Of a stretch of 10,800 nucleotides of DNA, positions 1 to 6,815 are shown in pieces. The stretch lies in contig JAFOIS010000002.1 of the NCBI GenBank assembly GCA_017420605.1, forward strand, positions 1 through 10,800. Reading direction: 5' to 3'. The DNA comes from Lachnospiraceae bacterium. GTDB lineage: Bacteria; Bacillota; Clostridia; Lachnospirales; Lachnospiraceae. Each line of letters starts with the position of its first letter. The stretch's first letter is position 1. Under the pieces are notes generated by a model, which saw only the letters and a list, made by a program, of their open reading frames with translations, was not told the origin of the DNA and ran no database searches. The translations under genes were made by a program, and so were the position numbers.

Positions 1-23
1 CCGATATAATATACTGCTTTCAT
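1..23 (-). CDS. N-terminal start of a truncated gene, possibly a medium-chain dehydrogenase
   Basis: Only the first seven codons are in the window, reading MKAVYYI and then a glycine codon cut by the edge. An AAAGGAAG Shine-Dalgarno-like stretch on the minus strand (30-37) lies about 7 nt before the ATG, which supports a real start. Openings of the form MKA-V/L/A followed by aromatic residues are common in zinc-dependent medium-chain alcohol/polyol dehydrogenases, and such genes often follow split transketolases in sugar-use operons. That identity is an inference from eight residues and could be wrong. The gene lies 85 nt downstream of the transketolase C-subunit stop with no clear terminator between, so it is probably in the same operon. 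Confidence 0.5.
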
Positions 24-108
24 ATCCGTCTTCCTTTCTCTTGCGGCCGTCACCCGCAGCTGTCCCGCATATCTGTTCCCGCGGCTTCTTCCAAGATCCG
101 CTTTTTCC

Positions 109-1038
109 TTACCGCAGCATTTCCTCCGCCCGTGCCGCGATATCTTCCGGCATGAGGTGATAGCCGCGGAGCATGACTTCGTAGTTTTCCCCGGACGTAC
201 CGAAGGTATCTTCGATGCCGACAAGATCGACAGGGATGCCGCTCTTCCGGAGCGCATGAAGGACAGCGCTCCCGAGACCGCCGTAAATGCTGTGTTCCTC
301 CGCGGTGAGGACGGCCTTTGCGCCTTCGGCAAGGCGAAGGACTTCCGCCTCATCGAGCGGCTTGATCGTGCATACGTTGACGACCTTCGCCGAAATGCCC
401 TTTTCCGCAAGAAGATCCGCCGCAAGGAGCGACTGCCATACCATATATCCGGTCGCGAAAAGCACGATGTCTGTCCCTTCGCGCATAACGCTCATCTTCC
501 CGGCCGCAAACGGATCTTCCGGACGGGTCAGGACGGGCACGTCGTTCCGGTTGATACGGATATAGCACGGACCTGAGATCTCCGCCATCGCGCGAACAGC
601 CTTTTCCGTCTCGACGGCGTCCACCGGAGAAAATACCGTCATATGCGGCAGGCCCCGCATGAGCGAGATATCGTCTACCGACTGGTGTGTCTTCCCGTCG
701 CCGTAATCCGAAAGGCCGGCCGACGAGCCGCAGATCTTCACGTTCGCGCCGGGAATGCAGATCGACGAACGGATCTGGTCATAAGGTCTTCCCGTCGAAA
801 AGACGGCGAAAGAATTGATGAAAGGGATCTTCCCGGTAAAGGAAAGTCCTGCCGCCACGGACGCCATATTCTGCTCGGCGATGCCCATCTGGAAATAACG
901 CTCCGGGAACGCCGCGCCGAACAGCTTCGACATGGTCGAATTTCCGAGATCCGCCTCCAGAACGACGATATTCTTATTTTCTTCCCCGAGGCTCCGGAGC
1001 GCCTCGCCGTACGCGGCCCTGCAGTTTCTGTATTCCAT
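109..1038 (-). CDS. Transketolase, C-terminal (pyrimidine-binding) subunit
   Basis: A 309-residue protein corresponding to the second half of transketolase. The Pyr domain comes first: the MGIAEQNM motif at residues 51-58 carries the catalytic glutamate (E55) that activates the thiamine diphosphate aminopyrimidine ring, followed by the THQSVDD motif at 117-123. The C-terminal transketolase domain follows from about residue 185, with EEHSIYGGLGSAV at 248-260. It should pair with the subunit encoded just upstream to form the cytoplasmic ThDP enzyme that moves two-carbon ketol units between sugar phosphates. A longer reading frame starts at 1083, but the ATG at 1036-1038 is preferred: AGGAGG (1046-1051) lies 7 nt before it, and the protein then begins MEYRNC, as expected for the family. 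The gap to the upstream stop codon is 14 nt, so the two are co-transcribed and probably translationally coupled. Substrate (pentose phosphates or a special sugar) cannot be told from sequence. Confidence 0.93.
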   Translation of the reverse strand: MEYRNCRAAYGEALRSLGEENKNIVVLEADLGNSTMSKLFGAAFPERYFQMGIAEQNMASVAAGLSFTGKIPFINSFAVFSTGRPYDQIRSSICIPGANVKICGSSAGLSDYGDGKTHQSVDDISLMRGLPHMTVFSPVDAVETEKAVRAMAEISGPCYIRINRNDVPVLTRPEDPFAAGKMSVMREGTDIVLFATGYMVWQSLLAADLLAEKGISAKVVNVCTIKPLDEAEVLRLAEGAKAVLTAEEHSIYGGLGSAVLHALRKSGIPVDLVGIEDTFGTSGENYEVMLRGYHLMPEDIAARAEEMLR

Positions 1039-1045
1039 AAGTCCG

Positions 1046-1051
1046 CCTCCT
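1046..1051 (-). promoter_or_regulatory. Ribosome-binding site deciding the transketolase C-subunit start
   Basis: AGGAGG on the minus strand, 7 nt before the ATG at 1036-1038 and just after the stop codon of the N-subunit gene (1053-1055). It rules out the longer start at 1083, which would overlap the upstream gene and has no such site. Confidence 0.8.
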
Positions 1052-1052
1052 T

Positions 1053-1901
1053 TTACAGCGCCGCGCGCATTGCGGCAATACATTCCTTCGCGCGGACGTA
1101 TTCCGCTTCCGTCAGGCTCCCGTTGTGATATTTCGGCCTGCCTTCCGCAAAATCGAAGCCCTTGCCCTTTACCGTTTTCGCGATAAGGATCGTAGGCACG
1201 CCCTTTGTATCCTCCGCCTCGTCAAACGCCGCAAGGACCGCTTCCATGTCATGCCCGTCGATCTCGATGACGTGCCAGCCGAAGCCGGCCCATTTTTCCC
1301 GAAGATCATGGATCGGGAAGACGGCCTCCGTTTCGGCGGTCGCCTGGATGCCGTTAAGGTCCAGGACCGCGCAGAGGTTGTCTGCTTTATAGTTCACGGC
1401 GGCCATCGCCGCTTCCCAGATCTGGCCCTCCGCGATCTCGCCGTCGCCGAGGATACAGTATACCCTCGGGATCCTGCCTTCCGTGGCACCGTCGAGCCGT
1501 ACGCCGAGCGCCATGCCGAGGGAGACCGAAAGTCCCTGGCCCAAAGACCCTGTCACGGCTTCGATACCGGGCGTCCGCATGTCCGGATGTCCCTGCAGAA
1601 GGCCGTCGTACGTCTTGACGCCTTTAAACTCTTTCCTGTCGATGTACCCGAGCTCCGCAAAAGCGGCATACTGCGCCAGCACCGCGTGGCCCTTGCTCAT
1701 GATGCACCGGTCGCGCCGCGGGTCCTTCGGATCCGGGTACACGTGCATCTTTTCAAAATAGAGCGCGGCGACGATATCCGCGGCCGAGCAGCTGCCGCCC
1801 AGATGCCCGACCTTGCCGGCCGGGATCATTTCCAGGATATCTTCCCGGATATCGATCGCGCGTTCCTTAAGCTTCCTTATGGTTTCTTCCGGATATGACA
1901 T
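1053..1901 (-). CDS. Transketolase, N-terminal (ThDP pyrophosphate-binding) subunit
   Basis: A 282-residue protein equal to the first half of transketolase, the usual length for the split form found in many Bacillota, Thermotogae and Archaea. Visible motifs are HLGGS at residues 33-37, SKGHA at 69-73, the ThDP/metal motif beginning GDGEIAEGQ at 152-160 and closing with the asparagine of DLNGIQ (N183), and KTVKGKG at 242-248. It binds the diphosphate end of ThDP with Mg or Ca, and the partner subunit downstream completes the active site. The reading frame is open upstream to 1997, but the ATG at 1899-1901 is chosen: GGGAGGG lies about 9 nt before it, and the family N-terminus (MSYPEETIRKLKERA) begins there, while the upstream extension overlaps the promoter. 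First gene of a minus-strand operon with the C-subunit and probably the dehydrogenase at the window edge. Confidence 0.93.
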   Translation of the reverse strand: MSYPEETIRKLKERAIDIREDILEMIPAGKVGHLGGSCSAADIVAALYFEKMHVYPDPKDPRRDRCIMSKGHAVLAQYAAFAELGYIDRKEFKGVKTYDGLLQGHPDMRTPGIEAVTGSLGQGLSVSLGMALGVRLDGATEGRIPRVYCILGDGEIAEGQIWEAAMAAVNYKADNLCAVLDLNGIQATAETEAVFPIHDLREKWAGFGWHVIEIDGHDMEAVLAAFDEAEDTKGVPTILIAKTVKGKGFDFAEGRPKYHNGSLTEAEYVRAKECIAAMRAAL

Positions 1902-1937
1902 ATGCAATGCCCTCCCTGCGTTTTTTCTGTGTTCTTC

Positions 1938-1967
1938 ATTGTACCCCACATGCGGCATCATTATCAA
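1938..1967 (-). promoter_or_regulatory. Sigma-A-type promoter of the transketolase operon
   Basis: On the minus strand a -35 box TTGATA (1962-1967) is followed after 18 nt by a -10 box TACAAT (1938-1943), each matching five of six consensus bases. It lies about 36 nt before the transketolase N-subunit start and after the nagB terminator, so the transketolase genes have their own promoter. Confidence 0.7.
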
Positions 1968-1995
1968 TCGCTGAAATGTATCTCGCCGGCCGTAC

Positions 1996-2024
1996 AAAAG
2001 CGGCGGAACCTTACGTTCCGCCGC
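1996..2024 (-). terminator. Intrinsic terminator downstream of nagB
   Basis: A perfect 10-bp stem (2000-2009 with 2015-2024, GCGGCGGAAC against its complement) around a 5-nt loop, followed on the minus strand by TTTTG. It sits about 55 nt past the nagB stop codon and before the transketolase promoter, so it closes the nagB transcript. The U-tract is short (four), but the stem is very stable. Confidence 0.75.
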
Positions 2025-2079
2025 GCTGCGATCCCATTTCCGTCTTCCGGCAGCCGGAGATCCCTCCGGCGAAGCCCTT

Positions 2080-2868
2080 TTACAGACGTTCCTTTTTCTC
2101 GATATCCAGGAAGTATTTATAGGTGTCGACCGTGAGCTCGCCGCAGGCCGCTTCGTCGCAGGCGATGATCGCCGCCGGATGAAGCTGCAGGGCGGAGCAG
2201 GTCCACTTCTGGCTCACGCCGCCTTCTACGGAAGCCGCCAGCGCGCGCGCCTTATTGTGTCCGCTGATGAGGATCAGGACTTCCTTCGCGTCCGTGACCG
2301 TGCCGACGCCGACCGAAAGGGCCTGGGTCGGGACCTTCGACGTATCATAGCCGAAGAAGCGGGAATTCACGATGATCGTATCGGAAGTCAGATCGCGAAC
2401 GCCGGTGCGGGAGCCGAGCGACGTGAAGGGTTCGTTGAACGCGAGGTGGCCGTCGACGCCGATGCCGCCGAGGAAAAGATCGATGCCGCCGTAGGAAGCG
2501 ATCTTTGCTTCATACCGGGCGCATTCCGCGACCGGATCTTCGGCCATCCCGTTCAGGATATTGACGTTTTCCGCCGGGATATCGATGTGATCAAAGAAAT
2601 TGTCGTGCATGAAATACCAGTAGCTCTGGTCGTGTTCGCGCGGCAGGCCGAGATACTCGTCCATGTTGAAGGTGACGACGTTCTTAAAGGTGATCTCGCC
2701 CGCTGCGTTCTTTCTTGCAAGTTCTTTATAGACGCCGATCGGGGAACTGCCGGTCGGAAGCCCTAATACGAACGGACGGTCTTCCTTGTGGGCATTGATC
2801 TTTGCCGCGATATAATCCGCCGCCCATTTGCACATCTTTTCATAATTGTCCTGGATAACAACTCTCAT
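2080..2868 (-). CDS. nagB: Glucosamine-6-phosphate deaminase
   Basis: A 262-residue cytoplasmic enzyme converting glucosamine-6-phosphate to fructose-6-phosphate and ammonia, the step that feeds amino sugars (chitin, mucin or peptidoglycan amino sugars, sialic acid) into glycolysis. Family motifs are all present: the phosphate-binding LGLPTGSSP at residues 35-43, FNMDEYLGL at 67-75 with catalytic D70, and GVDGHLAFNEPF at 137-148 with D139, H141 and E146 matching the catalytic Asp/His/Glu set. Length is normal (about 240-270). The ATG at 2866-2868 is backed by AAGGAGAG a few bases upstream. It appears to be transcribed alone: terminator after it, divergent operon before it. No nagA or regulator is beside it here. 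Compared with E. coli NagB, I did not check whether the allosteric GlcNAc-6-phosphate residues are kept. Confidence 0.96.
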   Translation of the reverse strand: MRVVIQDNYEKMCKWAADYIAAKINAHKEDRPFVLGLPTGSSPIGVYKELARKNAAGEITFKNVVTFNMDEYLGLPREHDQSYWYFMHDNFFDHIDIPAENVNILNGMAEDPVAECARYEAKIASYGGIDLFLGGIGVDGHLAFNEPFTSLGSRTGVRDLTSDTIIVNSRFFGYDTSKVPTQALSVGVGTVTDAKEVLILISGHNKARALAASVEGGVSQKWTCSALQLHPAAIIACDEAACGELTVDTYKYFLDIEKKERL

Positions 2869-2978
2869 ATGCCTCTCCTTTTCCGCTCCGGACTGTCGTC
2901 TTTCGGCCGCGCTCTCCTGCTGTCATTTGCCGGCGCATATACAATATCTGCCGCTTTTCAGCGGTCTTCCAACTATAT

Positions 2979-3007
2979 ACGCTATTCTATAGGACCTCAT
3001 TTGTCAA
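2979..3007 (-). promoter_or_regulatory. Candidate nagB promoter and inverted repeats
   Basis: A perfect -35 hexamer TTGACA on the minus strand (3002-3007) has a weak TAGCGT at 17-nt spacing (2979-2984). A better -10-like TATAGT (2972-2977) is spaced too far (24 nt) for this -35. Short inverted repeats overlap the region: CTATA at 2973-2977 against TATAG at 2988-2992, and a 5-bp hairpin CCGCT/AGCGG at 2951-2964 in the likely leader. These could be operator half-sites, but no known NagR-type operator is recognisable. Confidence 0.4.
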
Positions 3008-3064
3008 GAAAAAGTGTCACGGCGCCCGGGGCCGGAACCTGCCTTACGCCGGCGAAAAAGCGCC

Positions 3065-3093
3065 TTGTGCCATCCGTCCGGGAATAGTATAAC
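3065..3093 (+). promoter_or_regulatory. Candidate promoter of the zinc-ribbon/ABC operon
   Basis: TTGTGC (3065-3070), a 17-nt spacer and TATAAC (3088-3093). The -10 is good (five of six) and the -35 weak (three of six). A second -10-like TATAAG lies at 3095-3100. Transcription would start about 20 nt before the start codon at 3122 and run divergently from nagB. Confidence 0.45.
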
Positions 3094-3108
3094 TATAAGG
3101 AGAAACCG

Positions 3109-3115
3109 AAGGAGG
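3109..3115 (+). promoter_or_regulatory. Ribosome-binding site deciding the zinc-ribbon protein start
   Basis: AAGGAGG ends 6 nt before the ATG at 3122. The reading frame is open back to 3014, but the extra 36 residues are Arg/Pro-rich and overlap the promoter, so the start at 3122 is preferred. Confidence 0.8.
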
Positions 3116-3121
3116 CAACTC

Positions 3122-4540
3122 ATGAAGATCTGTCCGAAATGCGGTACCGAATTAAGCGACGAAAGCAAGTTCTGCACTAACTGCGGCACACCGGTACCTC
3201 CGGCGTCCGCATCCGTACCGGTCATGCCCTCCCAGGGTGCTCCGAAAGCCCCTGCCTCCGTACCGGTCATGCCTGCGGGAAATGCTTCCGGTCCCGCGCC
3301 TGTTCCGCTTATGGCGTCTGCCGCCGGCGAAAAGACGGGATCCGTGCCGAAAAAGAAAAGAAGCCCGGGCAAGATCCTGATCGCCGCCGTTCTTTTTCTG
3401 CTGCTCGGCGCCCTTATCCTGCTCGTCCTCCGCTTCCTCGGCTCTTCCGCAAAAGCGGTCGAACTTAACGAATGCGTAGAAGTCGCCTTTGCCGGCTATG
3501 AGGGCGACGGGCAGGTCTCGTATTACGTGAATCCGAACACCCTGAAAAAGCAGGTCGAAAAGGCGCTCGGCGAGTCCGTCGAATCCTCCGAAGTCGACCG
3601 GATGATCAGAATGATCGACCTCGACGTGACGCTGAAATCCAAAGCGGAAACCGAAAGCGGCGGAGACGGAGAAGACCCGCTGGAATTCAGCGAAACCGAT
3701 ATCTCCCACCTTTCCAGAGGCGACGTCATCAATGTCCGGATCATCTACGACGATCTGCAGAGAAGCTATCCCGATATCGAATTCAAGGGGAAATCCTTTG
3801 ACGTCGAAGTCCGGGATGGACTGAAGTCTTACGCGTCGCTCGACCCGTTCCGGTTCGTGGAGCTCGGATTCTCCGGTGCTTCTCCGTTCGGAAAGATCGA
3901 CCGGGACGCCTGCGGCGTATCCGGCGACTGCCCCGACGAATATCTGCCGTATTACCAGGTCTCCTACTACCGTCTGGATAAAATGAGCGACCTTGCCGTA
4001 GGAGACGTCATTCATATGACTTACACACAGGACGGTCAGCGCGCGATGCGGGCGGACGGCTACAAGGCCTCCCGGACCGAAGCGGACTACACCGTTCAGA
4101 ATACGGATATGGCCCGGTATATCCGCGGCCTGTCGGAGCTCGATCAGACGGGCGTCGACCGGATCCGCGCGGAAGCGGACGACCGGATCCGCGCACGATG
4201 TGCGGACAAATACAAAGATCCGGACGCGGCCGTCTTCCTCTCCGCCCACCTCATGATCCCGAAAGAAGGCAACTGGGGCAGCAGAACGCTTCCGTACCTC
4301 GTGCTCTTTTACCGCGCGCAGTATACGACCGGCGAAGGCGGATCGAGCGAGACCGCCGAAGCCTACCTTGCCGTACGGAGTTCGGCGCTCTGGTTCGAAA
4401 AGCCGGAAGACGGCATCCCCGAAGAGATCTCTTTCAGTATTCCCGATTTCTCCGGCGCCGACATTTACACGGCGATGCAGGATATGGAAAACAAAGAACT
4501 GATCCAAAAGGAACTCTACCAGCGGTTTGAATGGAAATGA
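3122..4540 (+). CDS. Zinc-ribbon, single-pass membrane protein of unknown function
   Basis: A 472-residue protein. It opens with a double-CxxC zinc ribbon (C4, C7, C19, C22; CPKCGTEL... CTNCG), then a Pro/Ala/Val/Met linker (about 24-76) with two SVPVMP units. A basic stretch KKKRSPGK (77-84) leads into one strong transmembrane helix at about 84-106. By the positive-inside rule the zinc ribbon would be cytoplasmic and the large remainder outside. The exterior part contains two related units: VEVAFAGYEGDGQVSYYV (119-136) with LSRGDVINVRIIYDD (197-211), and FVELGFSGASPFGKI (245-259) with LAVGDVIHMTYTQDG (291-305). A different C-terminal domain runs from about 330 to 472. This layout is familiar from Clostridia zinc-ribbon membrane proteins with unknown roles. 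It overlaps the next gene, so it is probably an accessory, sensor or substrate-handling part of the ABC system encoded downstream. No catalytic motif is seen. Confidence 0.85.
   Translation: MKICPKCGTELSDESKFCTNCGTPVPPASASVPVMPSQGAPKAPASVPVMPAGNASGPAPVPLMASAAGEKTGSVPKKKRSPGKILIAAVLFLLLGALILLVLRFLGSSAKAVELNECVEVAFAGYEGDGQVSYYVNPNTLKKQVEKALGESVESSEVDRMIRMIDLDVTLKSKAETESGGDGEDPLEFSETDISHLSRGDVINVRIIYDDLQRSYPDIEFKGKSFDVEVRDGLKSYASLDPFRFVELGFSGASPFGKIDRDACGVSGDCPDEYLPYYQVSYYRLDKMSDLAVGDVIHMTYTQDGQRAMRADGYKASRTEADYTVQNTDMARYIRGLSELDQTGVDRIRAEADDRIRARCADKYKDPDAAVFLSAHLMIPKEGNWGSRTLPYLVLFYRAQYTTGEGGSSETAEAYLAVRSSALWFEKPEDGIPEEISFSIPDFSGADIYTAMQDMENKELIQKELYQRFEWK
3212..3273 (+). repeat. 17-bp direct repeat in the linker of the zinc-ribbon gene
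   Basis: Two identical 17-base copies at 3212-3228 and 3257-3273, 45 nt (15 codons) apart and in frame, each encoding SVPVMP in the Pro-rich linker. A degenerate third unit (PVPLM, residues 60-64) follows. It looks like a recent internal duplication of linker sequence. Confidence 0.8.
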
Positions 4541-5949
4541 AGACCATGACGGCGTGTTTTTATCTGATCACCGACGACGGGGTGCAGTACCTTCCTTTTG
4601 CGGACCGTTTCCTTCTGGGCGGCGCGCAGGAAGGGGGACTTGCGGCCGGCAGAGCCTGGCTTGAAAAGCCCTGTATCGACGTCCTCCGTACCGGATACGG
4701 ATACGGGATCTCCCGGCTTCCGGGGCAGCAGAACCTGCTTTTCAACGGTACGCAGCTTCCGGAAGGCGGTCCGTACCGGCTTACGCACGGAGATGTTCTC
4801 TTCGCGGGAAGCCCTGACATGCAGGACTACTTCCTGCTCCTGTTTGCGGAAAACGGCGCGCAGGGGCAGGCCGGCTGGATGCATCTTTCCTATCGGGAAC
4901 TGGAGACCTCTTCCGCCTTTCCGTTCCGCCTGCGTGACGGCAGCTGGATGGTCGATCCGTCTCTTTCCGGCGCTCCCGTCAAAGTATACGGCAGCCCCCT
5001 GACGGCCGAGACGCCGGTCTACGCAGGATCCGTATTCCGGTGCGGCAAACGCCTTTTCGCGGCGGTCCGGGACGGCCTTTTCTATACCGATCTCTTTCCG
5101 GAAGATCCGGCGGAAGACGGCATCCTCCATATCGATATCGAAAACCGCAGTATCCGGAAGTTCTTCTTCCGGAAAAAGAAGCTGATCGAAAATATCCATC
5201 TCGACGTGAAAAAGGGACAGATGGTCCTTATCCTCGGACAGGCCGGCGCCGGCAAGACGACGTTCATGCATGCGGTGAACGGCTATGAAAAGGCCGAAGG
5301 AACCATTACCTACAACGGCAAGACACTGGAAGAGATCCGGAAGGAAGGCGGCGGGATCGGTTTCGTGCCGCAGGGAGACCTGCTCCGGCCGGGCGTCAGC
5401 GTCTATAACACGCTGCGGAACGCGGCGCGGCTGAAGCTTGCCGGCACGGAAAATGACGACCCGGAGATCATCCGGCAGAAGATCGCCGCGACCCTCTCCC
5501 TTATGGGGCTTACCGGCAAAGAAAAAGACCTTGTTTCCAAGCTGAGCGGCGGGGAAAAGAAGCGGCTTGCCGTCGCCGCGGAATACATCGGCGACCCGAA
5601 ACTGTTTTTCCTCGACGAACCCGATTCCGGGCTTGACGGGCCTTCCGCCGAGCGCCTCATGGCGCTCCTTAGGCATATCGCCGACGAAGGGCGCATCGTC
5701 ATGCTGATCTCACACAGTCCGGACCGCGCCGGCAGCATGTTCGACCGGGTGATCGTGCTCGGGAAAGATCCGCGCACCCAGTGCGGCGGTCTCGCGTTTT
5801 ACGGTTCCTATCCGAAGACGCTCGAATTCTTCGGCGTATCGAAGCTGGAAGCCGTCGTCGACGCGATCGGGAACGGCAAAGAAAACCGGGCCGCCGAATT
5901 CATCGGCCGCTACGCGGCCATGCAGGCGGAAAGGGGCGGCGTGGAATGA
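4537..5949 (+). CDS. ABC transporter ATPase with N-terminal FHA-like region (ABCG-type)
   Basis: A 470-residue cytoplasmic ATPase. The first ~190 residues look like one or two degenerate forkhead-associated (FHA) units: NLLFNGTQLPEGGPYRLTHGD (66-86) fits the closing strands of an FHA fold, and VKVYGSPLTAETPVYAGSVF (148-167) may be a second. The usual phosphothreonine-binding Gly-Arg, Ser and His residues are not evident. From about 200 there is a complete ABC domain: Walker A GQAGAGKTT (234-242), Q-loop Q279, signature LSGGEKKR (336-343), Walker B LFFLDE (356-361), D-loop SGLD and H-loop H393. The GGEKKR signature and the ending resembling an ABCG half-transporter linker (FYGSYPKTLEFFG, 421-433) place it near the ABCG/white group, with its membrane part encoded separately downstream. 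The start at 4537 makes an ATGA overlap with the upstream stop. ATGs at 4531 and 4546 are also possible, and none has a strong Shine-Dalgarno. Substrate unknown. Confidence 0.87.
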   Translation: MKTMTACFYLITDDGVQYLPFADRFLLGGAQEGGLAAGRAWLEKPCIDVLRTGYGYGISRLPGQQNLLFNGTQLPEGGPYRLTHGDVLFAGSPDMQDYFLLLFAENGAQGQAGWMHLSYRELETSSAFPFRLRDGSWMVDPSLSGAPVKVYGSPLTAETPVYAGSVFRCGKRLFAAVRDGLFYTDLFPEDPAEDGILHIDIENRSIRKFFFRKKKLIENIHLDVKKGQMVLILGQAGAGKTTFMHAVNGYEKAEGTITYNGKTLEEIRKEGGGIGFVPQGDLLRPGVSVYNTLRNAARLKLAGTENDDPEIIRQKIAATLSLMGLTGKEKDLVSKLSGGEKKRLAVAAEYIGDPKLFFLDEPDSGLDGPSAERLMALLRHIADEGRIVMLISHSPDRAGSMFDRVIVLGKDPRTQCGGLAFYGSYPKTLEFFGVSKLEAVVDAIGNGKENRAAEFIGRYAAMQAERGGVE

Positions 5950-6767
5950 ACAAGAAGTTTTCGGAAAACGTCAGGACCTATCTCACTTACTGCTTCAGCA
6001 ATTTCCTGCATGAAAAAGGCTGGCTTGTTTTCCCGGGCACCATGCTGATCATGGCGATCCTCCTCACAGTCCTCAGCAAGGATGAAATGTTCGTGCATTA
6101 CAGTGAGACGCGGAACGGCCTCTTCTGCATCACCTGCGCCGCGATCTGGGTCGGGATCTTCAATTCCGTCCAGTCGGTATGCGCGGAGCGGGGTACGATC
6201 AAACATGAGCACATGGATTACGGGATCAGCCTTCCGGCCTACGTCCTCGCCCATATCCTGTATGAACTCGTGCTCTGTCTTGTCGAAGCCGGCATCATTC
6301 AGGGATTTATGACCGTCTTCTTCCGGAACGGGCTTTCTTCGCATCCGGTATCGCCGGTGCGCCTTTATGTCACGCTGCTGCTGATCCTGCTTTCGTCCGA
6401 TACGATGGGCCTTCTTATTTCCGGGGTCGTACGCACCGCGACGACCGCCATGACCGTCATGCCGTTCGTTCTGATTGTACAGCTCGTCATGGCCGGCGTG
6501 ATCTTCGAACTCGACGGCACCGCGAAGGTCATTTCCAACCTGACCGTCGGGAAATGGGGCATGACGGCGCTCTGCTCCTGCACTGCCATCAACGATCTGG
6601 AGCGTTCGCAGGACTTTCACAATACCGTTTACCAGCATTATTTTGCGGAATACAGCACAGGTACAAGCCATCTGATCTTTCTGTGGCTCATTCTCATCCT
6701 GCTTGCGGCCGTCTTTTCCGTACTGACTATGCTGAGCCTCCGGGCCGTGGACCGGGATAAACGATAG
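5946..6767 (+). CDS. ABC-2 / ABCG-type transporter permease
   Basis: A 273-residue integral membrane protein with about six predicted helices (near residues 26-44, 59-77, 98-125, 138-160, 168-189 and 243-264), the ABC-2 topology of exporters. The stretch FNSVQSVCAERGTIKHEH (72-89), after the second helix, matches the coupling region of ABCG-type permeases, and SDTMGLLISG at 151-160 also fits that group. It would dimerise and be powered by the ATPase whose gene overlaps it (ATGA at 5946-5949). The start at 5946 is supported by an AAAGGGG site about 9 nt upstream; the frame is open earlier, but that part is Arg-rich and lies inside the ATPase gene. The loop between helices 5 and 6 (about 190-242) is long, with a Cys-x-Cys pair (C210, C212), and may be extracytoplasmic. 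Substrate unknown; export is the usual direction. Confidence 0.88.
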   Translation: MNKKFSENVRTYLTYCFSNFLHEKGWLVFPGTMLIMAILLTVLSKDEMFVHYSETRNGLFCITCAAIWVGIFNSVQSVCAERGTIKHEHMDYGISLPAYVLAHILYELVLCLVEAGIIQGFMTVFFRNGLSSHPVSPVRLYVTLLLILLSSDTMGLLISGVVRTATTAMTVMPFVLIVQLVMAGVIFELDGTAKVISNLTVGKWGMTALCSCTAINDLERSQDFHNTVYQHYFAEYSTGTSHLIFLWLILILLAAVFSVLTMLSLRAVDRDKR

Positions 6768-6794
6768 ACCGGACGCCCGCTTCCGCCGTGTTTC

Positions 6795-6813
6795 GTGCCG
6801 GCCGGCCGGGCAC
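6795..6813 (+). terminator. Weak hairpin after the ABC operon, possible terminator
   Basis: GTGCC (6795-6799) pairs with GGCAC (6809-6813) around a GC-rich core that holds the 12-bp palindrome CCGGCCGGCCGG (6798-6809), followed by TCTTTAC. The T-run is poor, so termination is doubtful. It lies 27 nt after the permease stop and directly before the next promoter, and might instead be an operator. Confidence 0.35.
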
Positions 6814-6815
6814 TC

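Noticed and set aside
51..84. Three CCCGC units between the transketolase and the edge gene
   Set aside because: Spacing is uneven (11 and 14 nt), the units are short, and no stable hairpin or known regulatory element forms from them.
2046..2058. Small hairpin TCCGG-CAG-CCGGA just after nagB
   Set aside because: Only five base pairs and no T-tract; the nearby perfect hairpin at 2000-2024 is the much better terminator.
3152..4507. Long minus-strand reading frame (451 codons) opposite the zinc-ribbon gene
   Set aside because: It lies wholly antisense to a gene with a clear zinc ribbon, membrane helix and ribosome-binding site. It shows no recognisable domain and is explained by the high GC content and codon bias of the real gene.
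4516..5676. Long minus-strand reading frame (386 codons) opposite the ABC ATPase gene
   Set aside because: Antisense shadow of a gene with complete Walker A, signature and Walker B motifs; its own translation shows no family motif.
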